This document shows, in pieces, positions 32,888-41,918 of a DNA stretch of 64,000 bases. This stretch comes from Actinomadura fibrosa (GTDB lineage Bacteria > Actinomycetota > Actinomycetes > Streptosporangiales > Streptosporangiaceae), in contig NZ_CAACUY010000027.1 of assembly GCF_900659615.1 (NCBI RefSeq), positions 1 through 64,000 on the forward strand, given 5' to 3'. Every line of letters starts with the position of its first letter. Within the stretch, counting starts at the first letter, position 1. The translations under genes were made by a program, and so were the position numbers. The notes under the pieces are model-generated. The model did no database searches, was not told the origin of the DNA, and worked only from the letters and a program-made list of their open reading frames with translations.

Positions 32888-34997
32888 GGTGGGCGAGGAC
32901 CTCGGAGGCCGTCACCGGGTCGAGTTCGGCGAAGGTGTGGCCGGTGCCGTCCTTCGGTGGGAAGCGGTGAGGGCGCTCGGTGATCCAGACGTGGGTGAGC
33001 CTGTCGGTGTCGCGGCCGTAGGGCATGCCGACCTGGATGCCCGAGAATAGGCTGATCACGACGTAGACCGAGCCGCTCCGGTATTCGAGCCAGTTCTGTG
33101 TCCCGTTGTCTTGGGGTCTGCCCCGCTCCCAGCCGTGCTTGTCCAAGGCGAGCAGGCGGCCCATGGGGACCTCGGCGCCCTCGAAGCGGGGCAGGTGCCA
33201 GGACGCGGCCTCGTCCGAGGCGAAGGCGTGGACGGGACGGGCGAGCTGCGGGAACGGCTGGAGGATCTCGTAGTCGGCGAACAGTTCCGTCCAGGTGGGG
33301 AGGTCGTCACCGAGGTGGATCGGGTGGGGCAGGGCGATCTCGGCGCCGTCCGGGAGCGTGACGGTCTTGTCGTCCACGTCGGCGAGGGTGCGGTCCTCGG
33401 CCAGGCGGACGGCGGTGCCGCCGGACGTCCAGACGAGGCGGCGGGCGAGGTGCCAGATCAGCGGGTGGCCGGCGATGTGGTCGCGCCAGTCGGCGGCGGA
33501 CCAGCGGCGGCCGTTCAGCATCGCGGCCTCCAGCCGTCCTAGCTGGACGGACGCGATGGCGCGGACGTCCTTCTTCAGATCGGCGTAGCGTTGGTAGGCG
33601 GCCGGGGCGAGGGACGGGTCGTCCTTCGCGCCGGGCTTCGGCAGCGACTTGCGGAGCTTCCCGTCGTCATCGGTGACGTAGGGCTTGAGCTGCTCGTCGA
33701 AGCCGACGGTGAAGCGGCGCGGGCCGTAGTCGAGCGTGAGGGTTCCGGACGCGTCCAAGCCGAAGCGCGGGACGAGGCGGTCGGCGAGCTGCTCGCCGGT
33801 GAGGCCGAGGTGCCTCGCGACCTGTGCGATCTTGGCGCGGGCGGCGTCGCGGAGGCCGCCGAACTTCACCTTGCGGGCGATGCCGTCGAGGTGGACGAGC
33901 GCGGTCTCGGTACCCATCGCGGCGAGGACATCGAGGCCCTGGACGGCCCGGTGGTGCATGGCCTGCCCCGGCCAGGCCCGCAGGATGGGCGTGAGGCGGC
34001 GGACCGTGTCGTCGTCGCCCCAGATGCCCAGCGTGGTCAGGGCCCAGGCGTCGGCGGTGGGCGCTCCGCCGGTCCGCCAGCGCTCGAAGATCGCCCAGGC
34101 GAAGGCGGCGAGCGAGGGCGGGTCGCAGGCGTCGTGGACGTCCGAAAGCCCCGGGAAGACATCGTCGCCGGACATCGCCAGCATCGTCGCGATGTGCGCG
34201 TTGGCTTCGAGTGGGACGATGCCGCCGCCGCGCAGTGCGACGGCGGGCAGGGTGGCGGGGTCGAGCCAGCCACCGATGCGCGGCGGGTCGAGGAGCGCGA
34301 CGGCCCACGGGTCGCCGGGGTCGACGCGTGGGACGTCCGCGAGCAGGGGCGCGACGGCTGCGGCGTGCCGTCCGGCCGCGTCCACGACGGCCTCGGGTGA
34401 CCGCTCCGCCGCGATGAGGCGCAGCGCCAGGGCGGCCTTGGCGCGCAGCGACTCGCGGGCGCCCAGCGCGTCCGGCAGCAGGTAGGGGACGGCGTCGGCG
34501 CCGTGCCGCGTCAGCCAGGCGTGCGCGATCCCGGCGTCCTCGCCGCCGCTCGCCAGCCAGCCGGAGACGATGCGGGCCGCCTTGCCGTCGAGGACGGGCA
34601 GGAGCGTGCCTCCGGCGTTCTCCGGGCTGTCCTTGGCGGCGTGCAGGACGGGGGCGAGCGCATCGAGTCCGAAGCGCGCGAGGACGGCGTCCACGCCCAG
34701 GCCCGAGCGACCTATGTCCGGCTTCCACGTCGCGAGCAGCGGCCGGACGTCGTCCTCGGGTCCCCATGTGAAGAGTTCGACCGAGCGCCACAGGCGGCCG
34801 TCGCGCTGCTGCCGGACGGCGTCGTCCCAGTCGGTCTCGGGGGCGGGGCCGGGGCCGGGGGCCCATTTCTCGCGCTCGCCGTCCTCCCAGACGATCTTGG
34901 ACGGCGGGGGCTTGAGGCCCTTGACGATGACCGGGTCCGGCGCGTCCCACACGCGCCACGGAGGGTCGGTCAGCACACCGGGTAAGGCGTCGGCCAT
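32868..34997 (-). CDS. DUF4132 protein, short form (paralogue G)
   Basis: 709 residues from ATG 34997 (AAGGAG 8 nt upstream). It lacks the N-terminal module of the long forms and begins at the internal boundary LTDPPWRVW. Helical middle (LLPDALGARESLRAKAALA), then the core from about residue 403: DRLVPRFGLDASGTLTLDYG, LKKDVRAIA, EDRTLADVDDKTVTLP, FADYEILQPFPQLARPVH. The tail is divergent (YVVISLFSGIQVG instead of YVVIDLDPGI). It stands alone, divergent from the lyase gene and without the RecA-NDp-like promoter. Confidence 0.88.
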   Translation of the reverse strand: MADALPGVLTDPPWRVWDAPDPVIVKGLKPPPSKIVWEDGEREKWAPGPGPAPETDWDDAVRQQRDGRLWRSVELFTWGPEDDVRPLLATWKPDIGRSGLGVDAVLARFGLDALAPVLHAAKDSPENAGGTLLPVLDGKAARIVSGWLASGGEDAGIAHAWLTRHGADAVPYLLPDALGARESLRAKAALALRLIAAERSPEAVVDAAGRHAAAVAPLLADVPRVDPGDPWAVALLDPPRIGGWLDPATLPAVALRGGGIVPLEANAHIATMLAMSGDDVFPGLSDVHDACDPPSLAAFAWAIFERWRTGGAPTADAWALTTLGIWGDDDTVRRLTPILRAWPGQAMHHRAVQGLDVLAAMGTETALVHLDGIARKVKFGGLRDAARAKIAQVARHLGLTGEQLADRLVPRFGLDASGTLTLDYGPRRFTVGFDEQLKPYVTDDDGKLRKSLPKPGAKDDPSLAPAAYQRYADLKKDVRAIASVQLGRLEAAMLNGRRWSAADWRDHIAGHPLIWHLARRLVWTSGGTAVRLAEDRTLADVDDKTVTLPDGAEIALPHPIHLGDDLPTWTELFADYEILQPFPQLARPVHAFASDEAASWHLPRFEGAEVPMGRLLALDKHGWERGRPQDNGTQNWLEYRSGSVYVVISLFSGIQVGMPYGRDTDRLTHVWITERPHRFPPKDGTGHTFAELDPVTASEVLAHLTSLTG

Positions 34998-35082
34998 TCG
35001 GTTCTCCTTGATTCGGGGGGCGATTCCCGGTTTCGATGCATACCGGCCGCCCGTGGATCCCGTGATCCTCACACGTACCGGC

Positions 35083-35095
35083 GACACCCCGTGTC
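35083..35095. promoter_or_regulatory. Inverted repeat between DUF4132 G and the lyase gene
   Basis: GACAC-CCC-GTGTC lies in the 156-bp divergent spacer, placed to affect both promoters. No known regulator matches it. Confidence 0.3.
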
Positions 35096-35153
35096 CTGGC
35101 TGGTGGGAGGGGTGCGGGACGATGGTGGACGGTCGCGCAGAGAAGGGACGGAC

Positions 35154-36272
35154 ATGGACATCGGGGACGGGACGCTGGCGGTGGGGGCGGGGCGTCCGCC
35201 CGCCGAGAAGTACGCGCCGGCGCTGCCGGGGCCGGTGTTCGCGGCGCACTTCCACCTGCCGGGCGAGCCGGTGGGGCCGTACACGTACGGGCGGGACGCG
35301 AACCCGACGTGGACGCTGCTGGAGGCCGCCATCGGCGAGCTGGAGGGCGGCGCGGAGGTCGTCACGTTCGCGTCCGGGATGGCGGCGATCGCGGCCGTGG
35401 TGCTGTCGCAGGTCAAGGCGGGCGACGTGGTCGTGATGCCGACCGACTGCTACAACGTGACGCGCGCGCTCAAGGACCGGCTGGAGTCGTACGGCGCCGA
35501 GGTGCGGATGGCGCCGACGGCGGACGACGCGCAGCTCGGGGTGCTGGACGGGGCGCGGCTGGTGTGGCTGGAGACGCCGTCCAACCCGAACCTGGACGTG
35601 TGCGACATCGCGCGGATCGCGGACGCCGCGCACGCGGGGGGCGCGCTCGTCGCGGTCGACAACACGCTGTCCACGCCGCTCGGGCAGCGGCCCCTCGATC
35701 TCGGCGCGGACTTCTCGGTGGCGAGCGACACCAAGGCGATGAGCGGGCACGGCGACCTGCTCCTCGGGCACGTCGCGACGCGTGACGCCGGGCTGGCGGA
35801 GAGCGTGCGGCTGTGGCGCAAGACCGTCGGAGCGATCCCGGGGCCGATGGAGGCGTGGCTCGCGCACCGGTCCCTGGCCACGCTGCACCTGCGGCTGGAC
35901 CGGCAGGCCGCGAACGCCCTCGCGCTCGCGACGGCGCTGAAGGACCGGCCCGAGGTGTCCGGGCTGCGGTATCCGGGGCTGCCGGACGACCCGTCGCACG
36001 AGCTGGCGTCCCGGCAGATGCGCCGGTTCGGGTGCGTCGTGTCGTTCACGCTGCCGGACGAGGCGTTCGCGGAGCGGTTCCTCGGCGCGCTGCGGTTCGC
36101 GGCGCAGGCCACGAGCTTCGGCAGCGTGCACAGCTCGGCGGAGCGGCGGGGCCGGTGGGGCGGCGACGCGGTGGAGCCCGGGTTCGTCCGGTTCTCCGTG
36201 GGCGTGGAGGACGCCGGAGACCTCGTCCCGGACGTGCTCCGCGCACTCGACGAGGCCGCGAAAAACAGGTGA
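35154..36272 (+). CDS. Cystathionine gamma-lyase/synthase-type PLP enzyme
   Basis: 372 residues. Fold-type I Cys/Met-metabolism PLP family: YGRDANPTW near the N-terminus, FASGMAAIAAV (phosphate loop), LETPSNPNLDVCDI, VDNTLSTP with the cofactor-binding Asp, and SDTKAMSGHGD with the PLP lysine at about residue 194. The C-terminus has FGSVHSSAERR and PGFVRFSVGVED. Actinobacterial homologues are annotated as cystathionine gamma-lyase. AAGGGA precedes the ATG; the frame also opens upstream to 35091. A housekeeping gene inside an otherwise accessory stretch. Confidence 0.9.
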   Translation: MDIGDGTLAVGAGRPPAEKYAPALPGPVFAAHFHLPGEPVGPYTYGRDANPTWTLLEAAIGELEGGAEVVTFASGMAAIAAVVLSQVKAGDVVVMPTDCYNVTRALKDRLESYGAEVRMAPTADDAQLGVLDGARLVWLETPSNPNLDVCDIARIADAAHAGGALVAVDNTLSTPLGQRPLDLGADFSVASDTKAMSGHGDLLLGHVATRDAGLAESVRLWRKTVGAIPGPMEAWLAHRSLATLHLRLDRQAANALALATALKDRPEVSGLRYPGLPDDPSHELASRQMRRFGCVVSFTLPDEAFAERFLGALRFAAQATSFGSVHSSAERRGRWGGDAVEPGFVRFSVGVEDAGDLVPDVLRALDEAAKNR

Positions 36273-36306
36273 CCCGCGGGCCGGTGAAGCCTTACCGTTC
36301 CGGCCC

Positions 36307-37563
36307 ATGAGCGATGAGGCACGGGCACTCCTGGAAGGCGGCGACATCCCCGGACTCCTGCGGCATCTGCGGTTCCACGCGGAGGAGATGAACCTCGCGG
36401 AGGTCGCGCGGCTGATGGAGGGCGCGGCGGCGCTGTCGGGGTTCGACGACCTGCGGGAGGCCGCCGCGGCGGTGGCCGTCCAGGCGGCGCCGCAGGAGCT
36501 GTACGACTTCGGGTACGCGTGCGTCGAGCGCGGCGTGCCGTTCCTGGCGGTGCCCGCGCTGCGGGAGGCGCTGCGGCTCGTGCCCCGGGAGAAGGCGCTC
36601 GTCATGGAGCTGGTCTCGGCCCTGGAGCGCGAGGAGCGGCACGAGGAGGCCGTCGCCGTCCTGGACGATCAGTCCGCGCTGGACGACTGGCCCGACCGCT
36701 ACCTGCTCGCCCACAACGCGCTCATGGCCGGTGACCTGGACCGCGCGTCGGACGAGGCCGCGCGGCTGGCCACCCCGGCGGACGACCGGTGGCTGCCCGC
36801 CCGCGACCGGCTGGCGCGGGCGCTCGGCCGGGCGGAGGCGGCGCGGTCCGCCGGGCCCCTCGACGACCGGGACCTGCGCGGCTGGCACTTCGCGCTCGGC
36901 GGCGGCGTGCTGCTGACGCTGTCGCCGTTCGGGTTCGACGACGGCATGAACGGCCGCTTCGCCTACCTCGGCGACAGCTATGACGCGTGCCGCCGGAGCA
37001 TCGAGCGGCTGCGCCTCGTCCTGGACGCGGCAGGGCAGCGGCCGCGCGAGGTCGCCCTGCTGGACGACCGGTCCAGCCGGATCCTGGGCCTCGCCACGGC
37101 GGAGGTGCTCGGGCTGCCCGCGCGGCCGTTCGAGCCGGGCCGTCCCAGCGTGCTCGTGGTGGCCTACGACCTCCGCGAGGTCGACGCGGGACCGCTGTGG
37201 GAGCGGGCCGAGGAGCAGATCCTGTTCGAGCACGCCACCTGCTGGACGGACCCGCCGCAGGTCAGCGCGGACGTCAGCGGCGTCCTGCACCAGACCGTCA
37301 CCCGTCCGTGGGGCGAGCGGCTGCGGCTCGACCCGGAGCGCCGCGAACCGGAGCGGCTGCCCGAGGACGAGCGGTCGCCCGAGGAGCTGGCGTCCGAGAT
37401 CGTCCGCGCCGACCCGCAGGCGGAGCCCGGCGACGACGGCGCCCCCGCCGACGGCGACGACGTGCTGACCGCGTTCGTCGCCGCCGTCCGCGACCGCTGG
37501 CTCACCGGGACGCGGGACGCGGTCCACTCCCCCGGCCCGGTGCACAGCTCCCGGTTCCTATAG
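36307..37563 (+). CDS. Unrecognised helical-repeat protein
   Basis: 418 residues. The N-terminal 170 residues are paired helices with TPR-like spacing (LVMELVSALEREERHEEAVAV; YLLAHNALMAGDLDRASDEA). The middle has an alpha/beta segment (RGWHFALGGGVLLTLSPFGF; RPSVLVVAYDLREVDAG), and the last 70 residues are acidic and low complexity. No catalytic motif is evident. It follows the lyase gene by 34 bp and converges with DUF4132 paralogue J (6-bp overlap). Its position between DUF4132 genes suggests, but does not show, a link to that system. Confidence 0.7.
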   Translation: MSDEARALLEGGDIPGLLRHLRFHAEEMNLAEVARLMEGAAALSGFDDLREAAAAVAVQAAPQELYDFGYACVERGVPFLAVPALREALRLVPREKALVMELVSALEREERHEEAVAVLDDQSALDDWPDRYLLAHNALMAGDLDRASDEAARLATPADDRWLPARDRLARALGRAEAARSAGPLDDRDLRGWHFALGGGVLLTLSPFGFDDGMNGRFAYLGDSYDACRRSIERLRLVLDAAGQRPREVALLDDRSSRILGLATAEVLGLPARPFEPGRPSVLVVAYDLREVDAGPLWERAEEQILFEHATCWTDPPQVSADVSGVLHQTVTRPWGERLRLDPERREPERLPEDERSPEELASEIVRADPQAEPGDDGAPADGDDVLTAFVAAVRDRWLTGTRDAVHSPGPVHSSRFL

Positions 37564-39753
37564 CAGCGACTCCAGGTCGAGGAGGAGTTCGGAGAGGACG
37601 ACCGGGTCGAGGTCGGCGAAGCCGTGCGGGATGGGCGGGTCCGCGCTGTGCGGGGCGGGCGCCATCCGGACGCGCGTGAGCGTCTGGGTGGAGGTCATGT
37701 TCACGTAGCCGACCGCGATGCCGGGGTTCAGGTCGATCACGACGTGGCGGTCCGGGGCGACCTGCTTGGAGATCCATTCTTCGATGCCGCCGTCCTGCGG
37801 CGTGCCCCGCACCCAGCCGGCGCGCGTCAGGCCGAGGATCTTCCCGTACGGGACGGACAGGCCCTCGAACCGCGCCAGTCGGCCGTCCTCGCCCTCGCCC
37901 TCGTCCAGGGTGAGGACGGGGCGGCCGAGCTGCGGGAACGGCTGGAGGATCTCGTAGTCGGCGAACAGCTCCGACCAGGCCGCGACCTCCTCGCCGAGGT
38001 GGAGGGGATGGGCGATGCCGACGTGGGCCGCGTCGGGGATCGTGAACGGCCGCTCGTTGACGTCGGTGGGCGTCCGGTCCTCGGCGAGCCGGAACGCGGC
38101 GGTATCGGACGCGGCGGCGCCGGTCGTCCAGACCAGGCGCTTCGCGACGTGCCAGATGAGCGGGTGGTCGACGAAGAAGGCGCGGAAGTCGGCGGGCGTC
38201 CAGCGGCGGCCCGCGACCATCGCGGACTCCAGGCGCGCGGCCTGGTCGCCCGCGATCGCGCGGACGTCCTTCTTCAAGGCCGCGAAACGCGCGTACGCGG
38301 CGGGCGCGAGGTCGGGGTCGTCCTTGGCGCCGGGCTTCGGGAGGGCCTTGCGGCGCTTGCCGTCGTCGCCGGTCACGTAGGGCTTGAGCTGCTCGTCGAA
38401 GCCGACCGTGAAGCGGCGCGGACCGTAGTCGAGCGTCATGGTCCCGGCGGCGTCGAGGCCGAAGTCCGGGACGAGCCGGTCGGCGAGCTCGTCGGCGGTG
38501 AGGCCCCGGTCGGCGGCGAGCCGCTGGAGCCGGATCTCCGCCTGCCGCTGGAGGCCCTTGTACTTCACCTTCCGCGCGATGCGGCTCAGTTCGATCAGCG
38601 CCATGTCGCCGGAGCGTTCGCCGATCGCGACCAGCGCGTCCAGGCCCGCGACGGCGCGGTCGTGGCCGCTCTGCCCCGGCCATTCGCGGATGAGCGGGGT
38701 GAGGCGGCGGACGGTCTCGGCGTCGCCGAACCGGCCGAGCGCGGGCAGCACGAACCCGGACCGGCCGGGCATGCCCGCCGTCCGCCACGCCTCGAACATG
38801 CCCCACGCGAACGCGGTCAGCGAGGCCGGTTCGCACGCGGCGGCGGCCTCGGCGACGGCGTCCTCCACGCCGGGGTAGGCGTCCGGGCGCTCCGCCATGG
38901 CCAGCAGGAGCACGAAGGTGCGGACGGCGTCGGCGGGGAGTTCCCGGCCGCCGCGCAGGACCGGGGGCGGCAGCGCGCCCGGCTCCACCCACGCCGGGAG
39001 GACGGGGGGCTTGGCCGCCTGCTGGTGCGCGGGGACGTACCTCGGCGCGGTCGCGAGCAGTTCGGCGACCGCCTTGGCCGCCTCGTCTCCGTGGACGCGG
39101 GCCGCCTCGGCGACGTCGCCGCCGACCTCCTCGTGGATCCAGCGCAGCGCGTGGACGGCGGTGCGGCGGGCGGCGCGGCGCTTGCCGAGCGCGTCCGGGA
39201 CCAGGTACGGGACGGCGGCGAGACCGTGCCGCCCGAACCACTCGCGGGCCAGGGGCTGGGCGGACTTCAGCCGGTACAGCCAGTCCGCCATCAGCCGGGC
39301 GACCTCGGCGTCCAGGAAGGGCAGCAGCGCGGGGCCGGTGCCGTGCGGGTTTGACCTGCCCAGGCGGACCGCGACGTCCCGTGCGTCGCCCTCGAAGCGG
39401 CCGATGATCGGACGCAGCGAGTGGGCGAAGTCCCACGTGACGGTCGGTGCCCAGTCGGCGAGGAGCGGCCGGACGAGGTGCTCCGGGCCCAAGGCGAGAA
39501 GGGTCGCCTGCGTGGGCGGGTAGTGCATCCGGCCGTCGCGGAACTGCTCGACGGCCGCCTCCCATTCGTCGCCATGCCACTTGCCGTACTGGCTCGCCGC
39601 CCATTCCTCGCGCTCGCCCGGCAGCCAGGCGATGTGCCGGTCGTCCGGCGGGACGAGCCCCGGGACGAGGATCTGGGCGTCGTCCTTCGGCGCTTCGGGA
39701 GCGCGTGACCACGGCGGGTCGACCAGCGCCTTCGGCAGTGCCTCGGCCATCAT
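37558..39753 (-). CDS. DUF4132 protein, short form (paralogue J)
   Basis: 731 residues from ATG 39753, which overlaps the stop of K (ATGA). Starts at the short-form boundary ALVDPPWSRA. Helical middle, then core from about residue 422: DRLVPDFGLDAAGTMTLDYG, LKKDVRAIAGDQAARLESAM, RRWTPADFRAFF, FRLAEDRTPTDV, FADYEILQPFPQLGRPV, DRHVVIDLNPGIAVG. It is the last gene of the L-K-J operon. The upstream continuation of the frame to 40350 is a shadow of K. Confidence 0.88.
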   Translation of the reverse strand: MMAEALPKALVDPPWSRAPEAPKDDAQILVPGLVPPDDRHIAWLPGEREEWAASQYGKWHGDEWEAAVEQFRDGRMHYPPTQATLLALGPEHLVRPLLADWAPTVTWDFAHSLRPIIGRFEGDARDVAVRLGRSNPHGTGPALLPFLDAEVARLMADWLYRLKSAQPLAREWFGRHGLAAVPYLVPDALGKRRAARRTAVHALRWIHEEVGGDVAEAARVHGDEAAKAVAELLATAPRYVPAHQQAAKPPVLPAWVEPGALPPPVLRGGRELPADAVRTFVLLLAMAERPDAYPGVEDAVAEAAAACEPASLTAFAWGMFEAWRTAGMPGRSGFVLPALGRFGDAETVRRLTPLIREWPGQSGHDRAVAGLDALVAIGERSGDMALIELSRIARKVKYKGLQRQAEIRLQRLAADRGLTADELADRLVPDFGLDAAGTMTLDYGPRRFTVGFDEQLKPYVTGDDGKRRKALPKPGAKDDPDLAPAAYARFAALKKDVRAIAGDQAARLESAMVAGRRWTPADFRAFFVDHPLIWHVAKRLVWTTGAAASDTAAFRLAEDRTPTDVNERPFTIPDAAHVGIAHPLHLGEEVAAWSELFADYEILQPFPQLGRPVLTLDEGEGEDGRLARFEGLSVPYGKILGLTRAGWVRGTPQDGGIEEWISKQVAPDRHVVIDLNPGIAVGYVNMTSTQTLTRVRMAPAPHSADPPIPHGFADLDPVVLSELLLDLESLL

Positions 39754-41918
39754 CGCTCCTTCAATGCGTTGAGGTCGGCGAGGATCTCGGACATGAGGAC
39801 GGCGTCCACCTCGCCCAGCGGCGGCCCGGCGGGTCCGTGCCCGTCCCGGACACGGCTCGCGTGGACGCGGGTGAGGCGCTGCTCGCCGGACAGGTTCGGC
39901 TGGCCCGCCACGATGCCCGGATCGAGCTCGACGACGACGTACCGGTCGTCGCCGACGCGGCGGACGATCGTGGTCCCGATCCCGCCGTCGCCGATCGGCC
40001 CGCGATCCCAGCCGCGCCGGGTCAGCCCGAGCACCGCGCCGAACGGGACGGTCGCGCCCTCGAACCGCTCCAGCCTCGTGCCCGCGCGCTCCTCGTCCGT
40101 CAGCGTGTGGACGGGCCGCGCGAGCTGCGGGAACGGCTGGAGGATCTCGTAGTCGGCGAACAGCTCCGCCCACGCCTTCAGGTCGTCGCCGAGGCGGAGC
40201 GGGTGGGCGACGCCGACGTCCGCCGCGTCCGGGAAGTCGAGCGGGGCGTCGTGGACGTCCGCGAGGGTGCGGTCTTCGGCGACGCGGAACGCGCTCGGGC
40301 TTCCGGTCGCGTCCCAGGTCTGCCAGACGACCCGCCGGGCCAGGTGCCACAGCAGCGGATGCTCCGCGAAGTGGGCGCGGAACTCCGCCGCCGTCCAGCG
40401 CTCGCCCGTCACCATCGCGGTCTCCAGCCGGTGGACGCGGTCGGCGGCGACGGTCCGGACGTCCTTGCGCAGCGCGTCGTAGCGGGCACGCGCTGCCTCC
40501 GCGCGGGCGGCGTCGTCTCGCGCGCCGGGCTTGGGCAGGGCCTTGCGCGGCTTGCCCTTGTCGTCCCGGACGTACGGTTTGAGCTGCTCGTCGAACCCGA
40601 CGGTGAAGCGGCGCGGGCCGTAGTCGAGGACCATGCTCCCGTCCGCGTCCAGGCTGAAGTCGGGGACGAGCCGGTCGGTGAGCCGCTCGGCGGTCAGGCC
40701 CCGCTCGCGCGCCAGCTCACCGATCATCGCGTGGGCTCGCTCGCGCAGCGGCTTGTCCTTCGACCGCGCGACACCCGCGACCTGGAGCAGCGCTGTCGTG
40801 GTGCCGATCGCCGCGAGGGTCTCCAGTCCCGCCGCGGCGCGGGCGAACTTCGACCATCCCGGGCAGGCGCGGACCACCGGGCCGAGGCGGCGGGCGGTCT
40901 CGTCGTCGCCGACGCGGGCGAGCACGCGCAGGGCCCAGTTGTGCGTGCTCGGCCGCCCGGCGTCCAGCCAGCGGGTGAACAGCGCCCAGGCCAGCTCGGC
41001 GACGGCGCCCGGCTCGCAGGCGGCGACGGCCTCGTCCAGCCACCCGGACGCCGCCGGATACGCGTCGGGCGCCTTCGTCATCGCCAGCAGCAGCACCAGG
41101 GCGCGGACGGCGTCCGGCGGCAGCACGTCCCGGCCGCCGCGCAGCGGGACCGGCGGTAGCGTGCTGGGATCGGCCCACACTGGGAGCGGCGGCGGGGCCT
41201 GCACGTCCTTCCGCAGGTCGGCGGCGAGCAGGCGCCCGATCGCGGCGGCGGCCTCGTCGCCGTGGACGCGGGCCGCGCCGACGACCGCGTCCGGGCCTTC
41301 GGACGCGGCGATGATCCGCAGGACGTGCGCCGCGTTCGTGCGCGGCGCCGTGGGCCGGGCGAGCGCGTCCGGCACGAGGAACGGCACCGCCGCCACGCCG
41401 TGCCGTTCGAGGTAAGCGCTGGTCAGCGCCGCCATCGTCGGGACGCGGCAGGCCCAGTGGGCGATCAGCCGGACCACGTCCGCGTCCAGGAACGGCAGGA
41501 GGATCGCGCCCGTGCGGGTCCGCTCGTACTCCGCCGCGTGGAGCGCCGCGTCCCGGGCCAGGACGCCGAACCGGGCGACGACCGGCCTCAGCGCGTCGGC
41601 GAGGTCCCACGACTCCGGACGCCACGACGCCACGAAAGGCCGGACGGCGTCCTCCGGGCCCTGCGCGAAGAGCGCCGCGAGCCACCGGTGGTCGCCGCTC
41701 GCGCCCGCCCGGTACTGGCGCAGGACGCGGTCGAGCGCCGCGTCGTCGAACGCGACCGAGGCTCGGGTGGCCGCCCAGGCGTCCCGCTCCCCCGGCTTCC
41801 ACGCCAGGACGCGGTCGGCCGGGGGCAGAAGGCCCGGGACGAGGTCCTCCGGCTGCTTCTTCGTCTTCTTGATCCCCGCCCACGGCGGGCTCAGCAGGAC
41901 GTCCGGGATCGCGGTCAT
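39750..41918 (-). CDS. DUF4132 protein, short form (paralogue K)
   Basis: 722 residues from ATG 41918, which overlaps the stop of L (ATGA). It begins VLLSPPWAGIKKTKKQ. The middle helical region is followed by the core from about residue 412: DRLVPDFSLDADGSMVLDYG, LRKDVRTVAADRVHRLETAM, EDRTLADVHDAPLDFP, FADYEILQPFPQLARPVH, DRYVVVELDPGIVAG. It is the most divergent of the L-K-J set in its middle region (no GWALTQLG block). Confidence 0.88.
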   Translation of the reverse strand: MTAIPDVLLSPPWAGIKKTKKQPEDLVPGLLPPADRVLAWKPGERDAWAATRASVAFDDAALDRVLRQYRAGASGDHRWLAALFAQGPEDAVRPFVASWRPESWDLADALRPVVARFGVLARDAALHAAEYERTRTGAILLPFLDADVVRLIAHWACRVPTMAALTSAYLERHGVAAVPFLVPDALARPTAPRTNAAHVLRIIAASEGPDAVVGAARVHGDEAAAAIGRLLAADLRKDVQAPPPLPVWADPSTLPPVPLRGGRDVLPPDAVRALVLLLAMTKAPDAYPAASGWLDEAVAACEPGAVAELAWALFTRWLDAGRPSTHNWALRVLARVGDDETARRLGPVVRACPGWSKFARAAAGLETLAAIGTTTALLQVAGVARSKDKPLRERAHAMIGELARERGLTAERLTDRLVPDFSLDADGSMVLDYGPRRFTVGFDEQLKPYVRDDKGKPRKALPKPGARDDAARAEAARARYDALRKDVRTVAADRVHRLETAMVTGERWTAAEFRAHFAEHPLLWHLARRVVWQTWDATGSPSAFRVAEDRTLADVHDAPLDFPDAADVGVAHPLRLGDDLKAWAELFADYEILQPFPQLARPVHTLTDEERAGTRLERFEGATVPFGAVLGLTRRGWDRGPIGDGGIGTTIVRRVGDDRYVVVELDPGIVAGQPNLSGEQRLTRVHASRVRDGHGPAGPPLGEVDAVLMSEILADLNALKER

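Noticed and set aside
34998..35153. RecA-NDp-like promoter before DUF4132 paralogue G
   Set aside because: GTGTCGCCG near 35080-35090 is the closest match but lacks TTGTC and has no TAnnnT at 8 bp.
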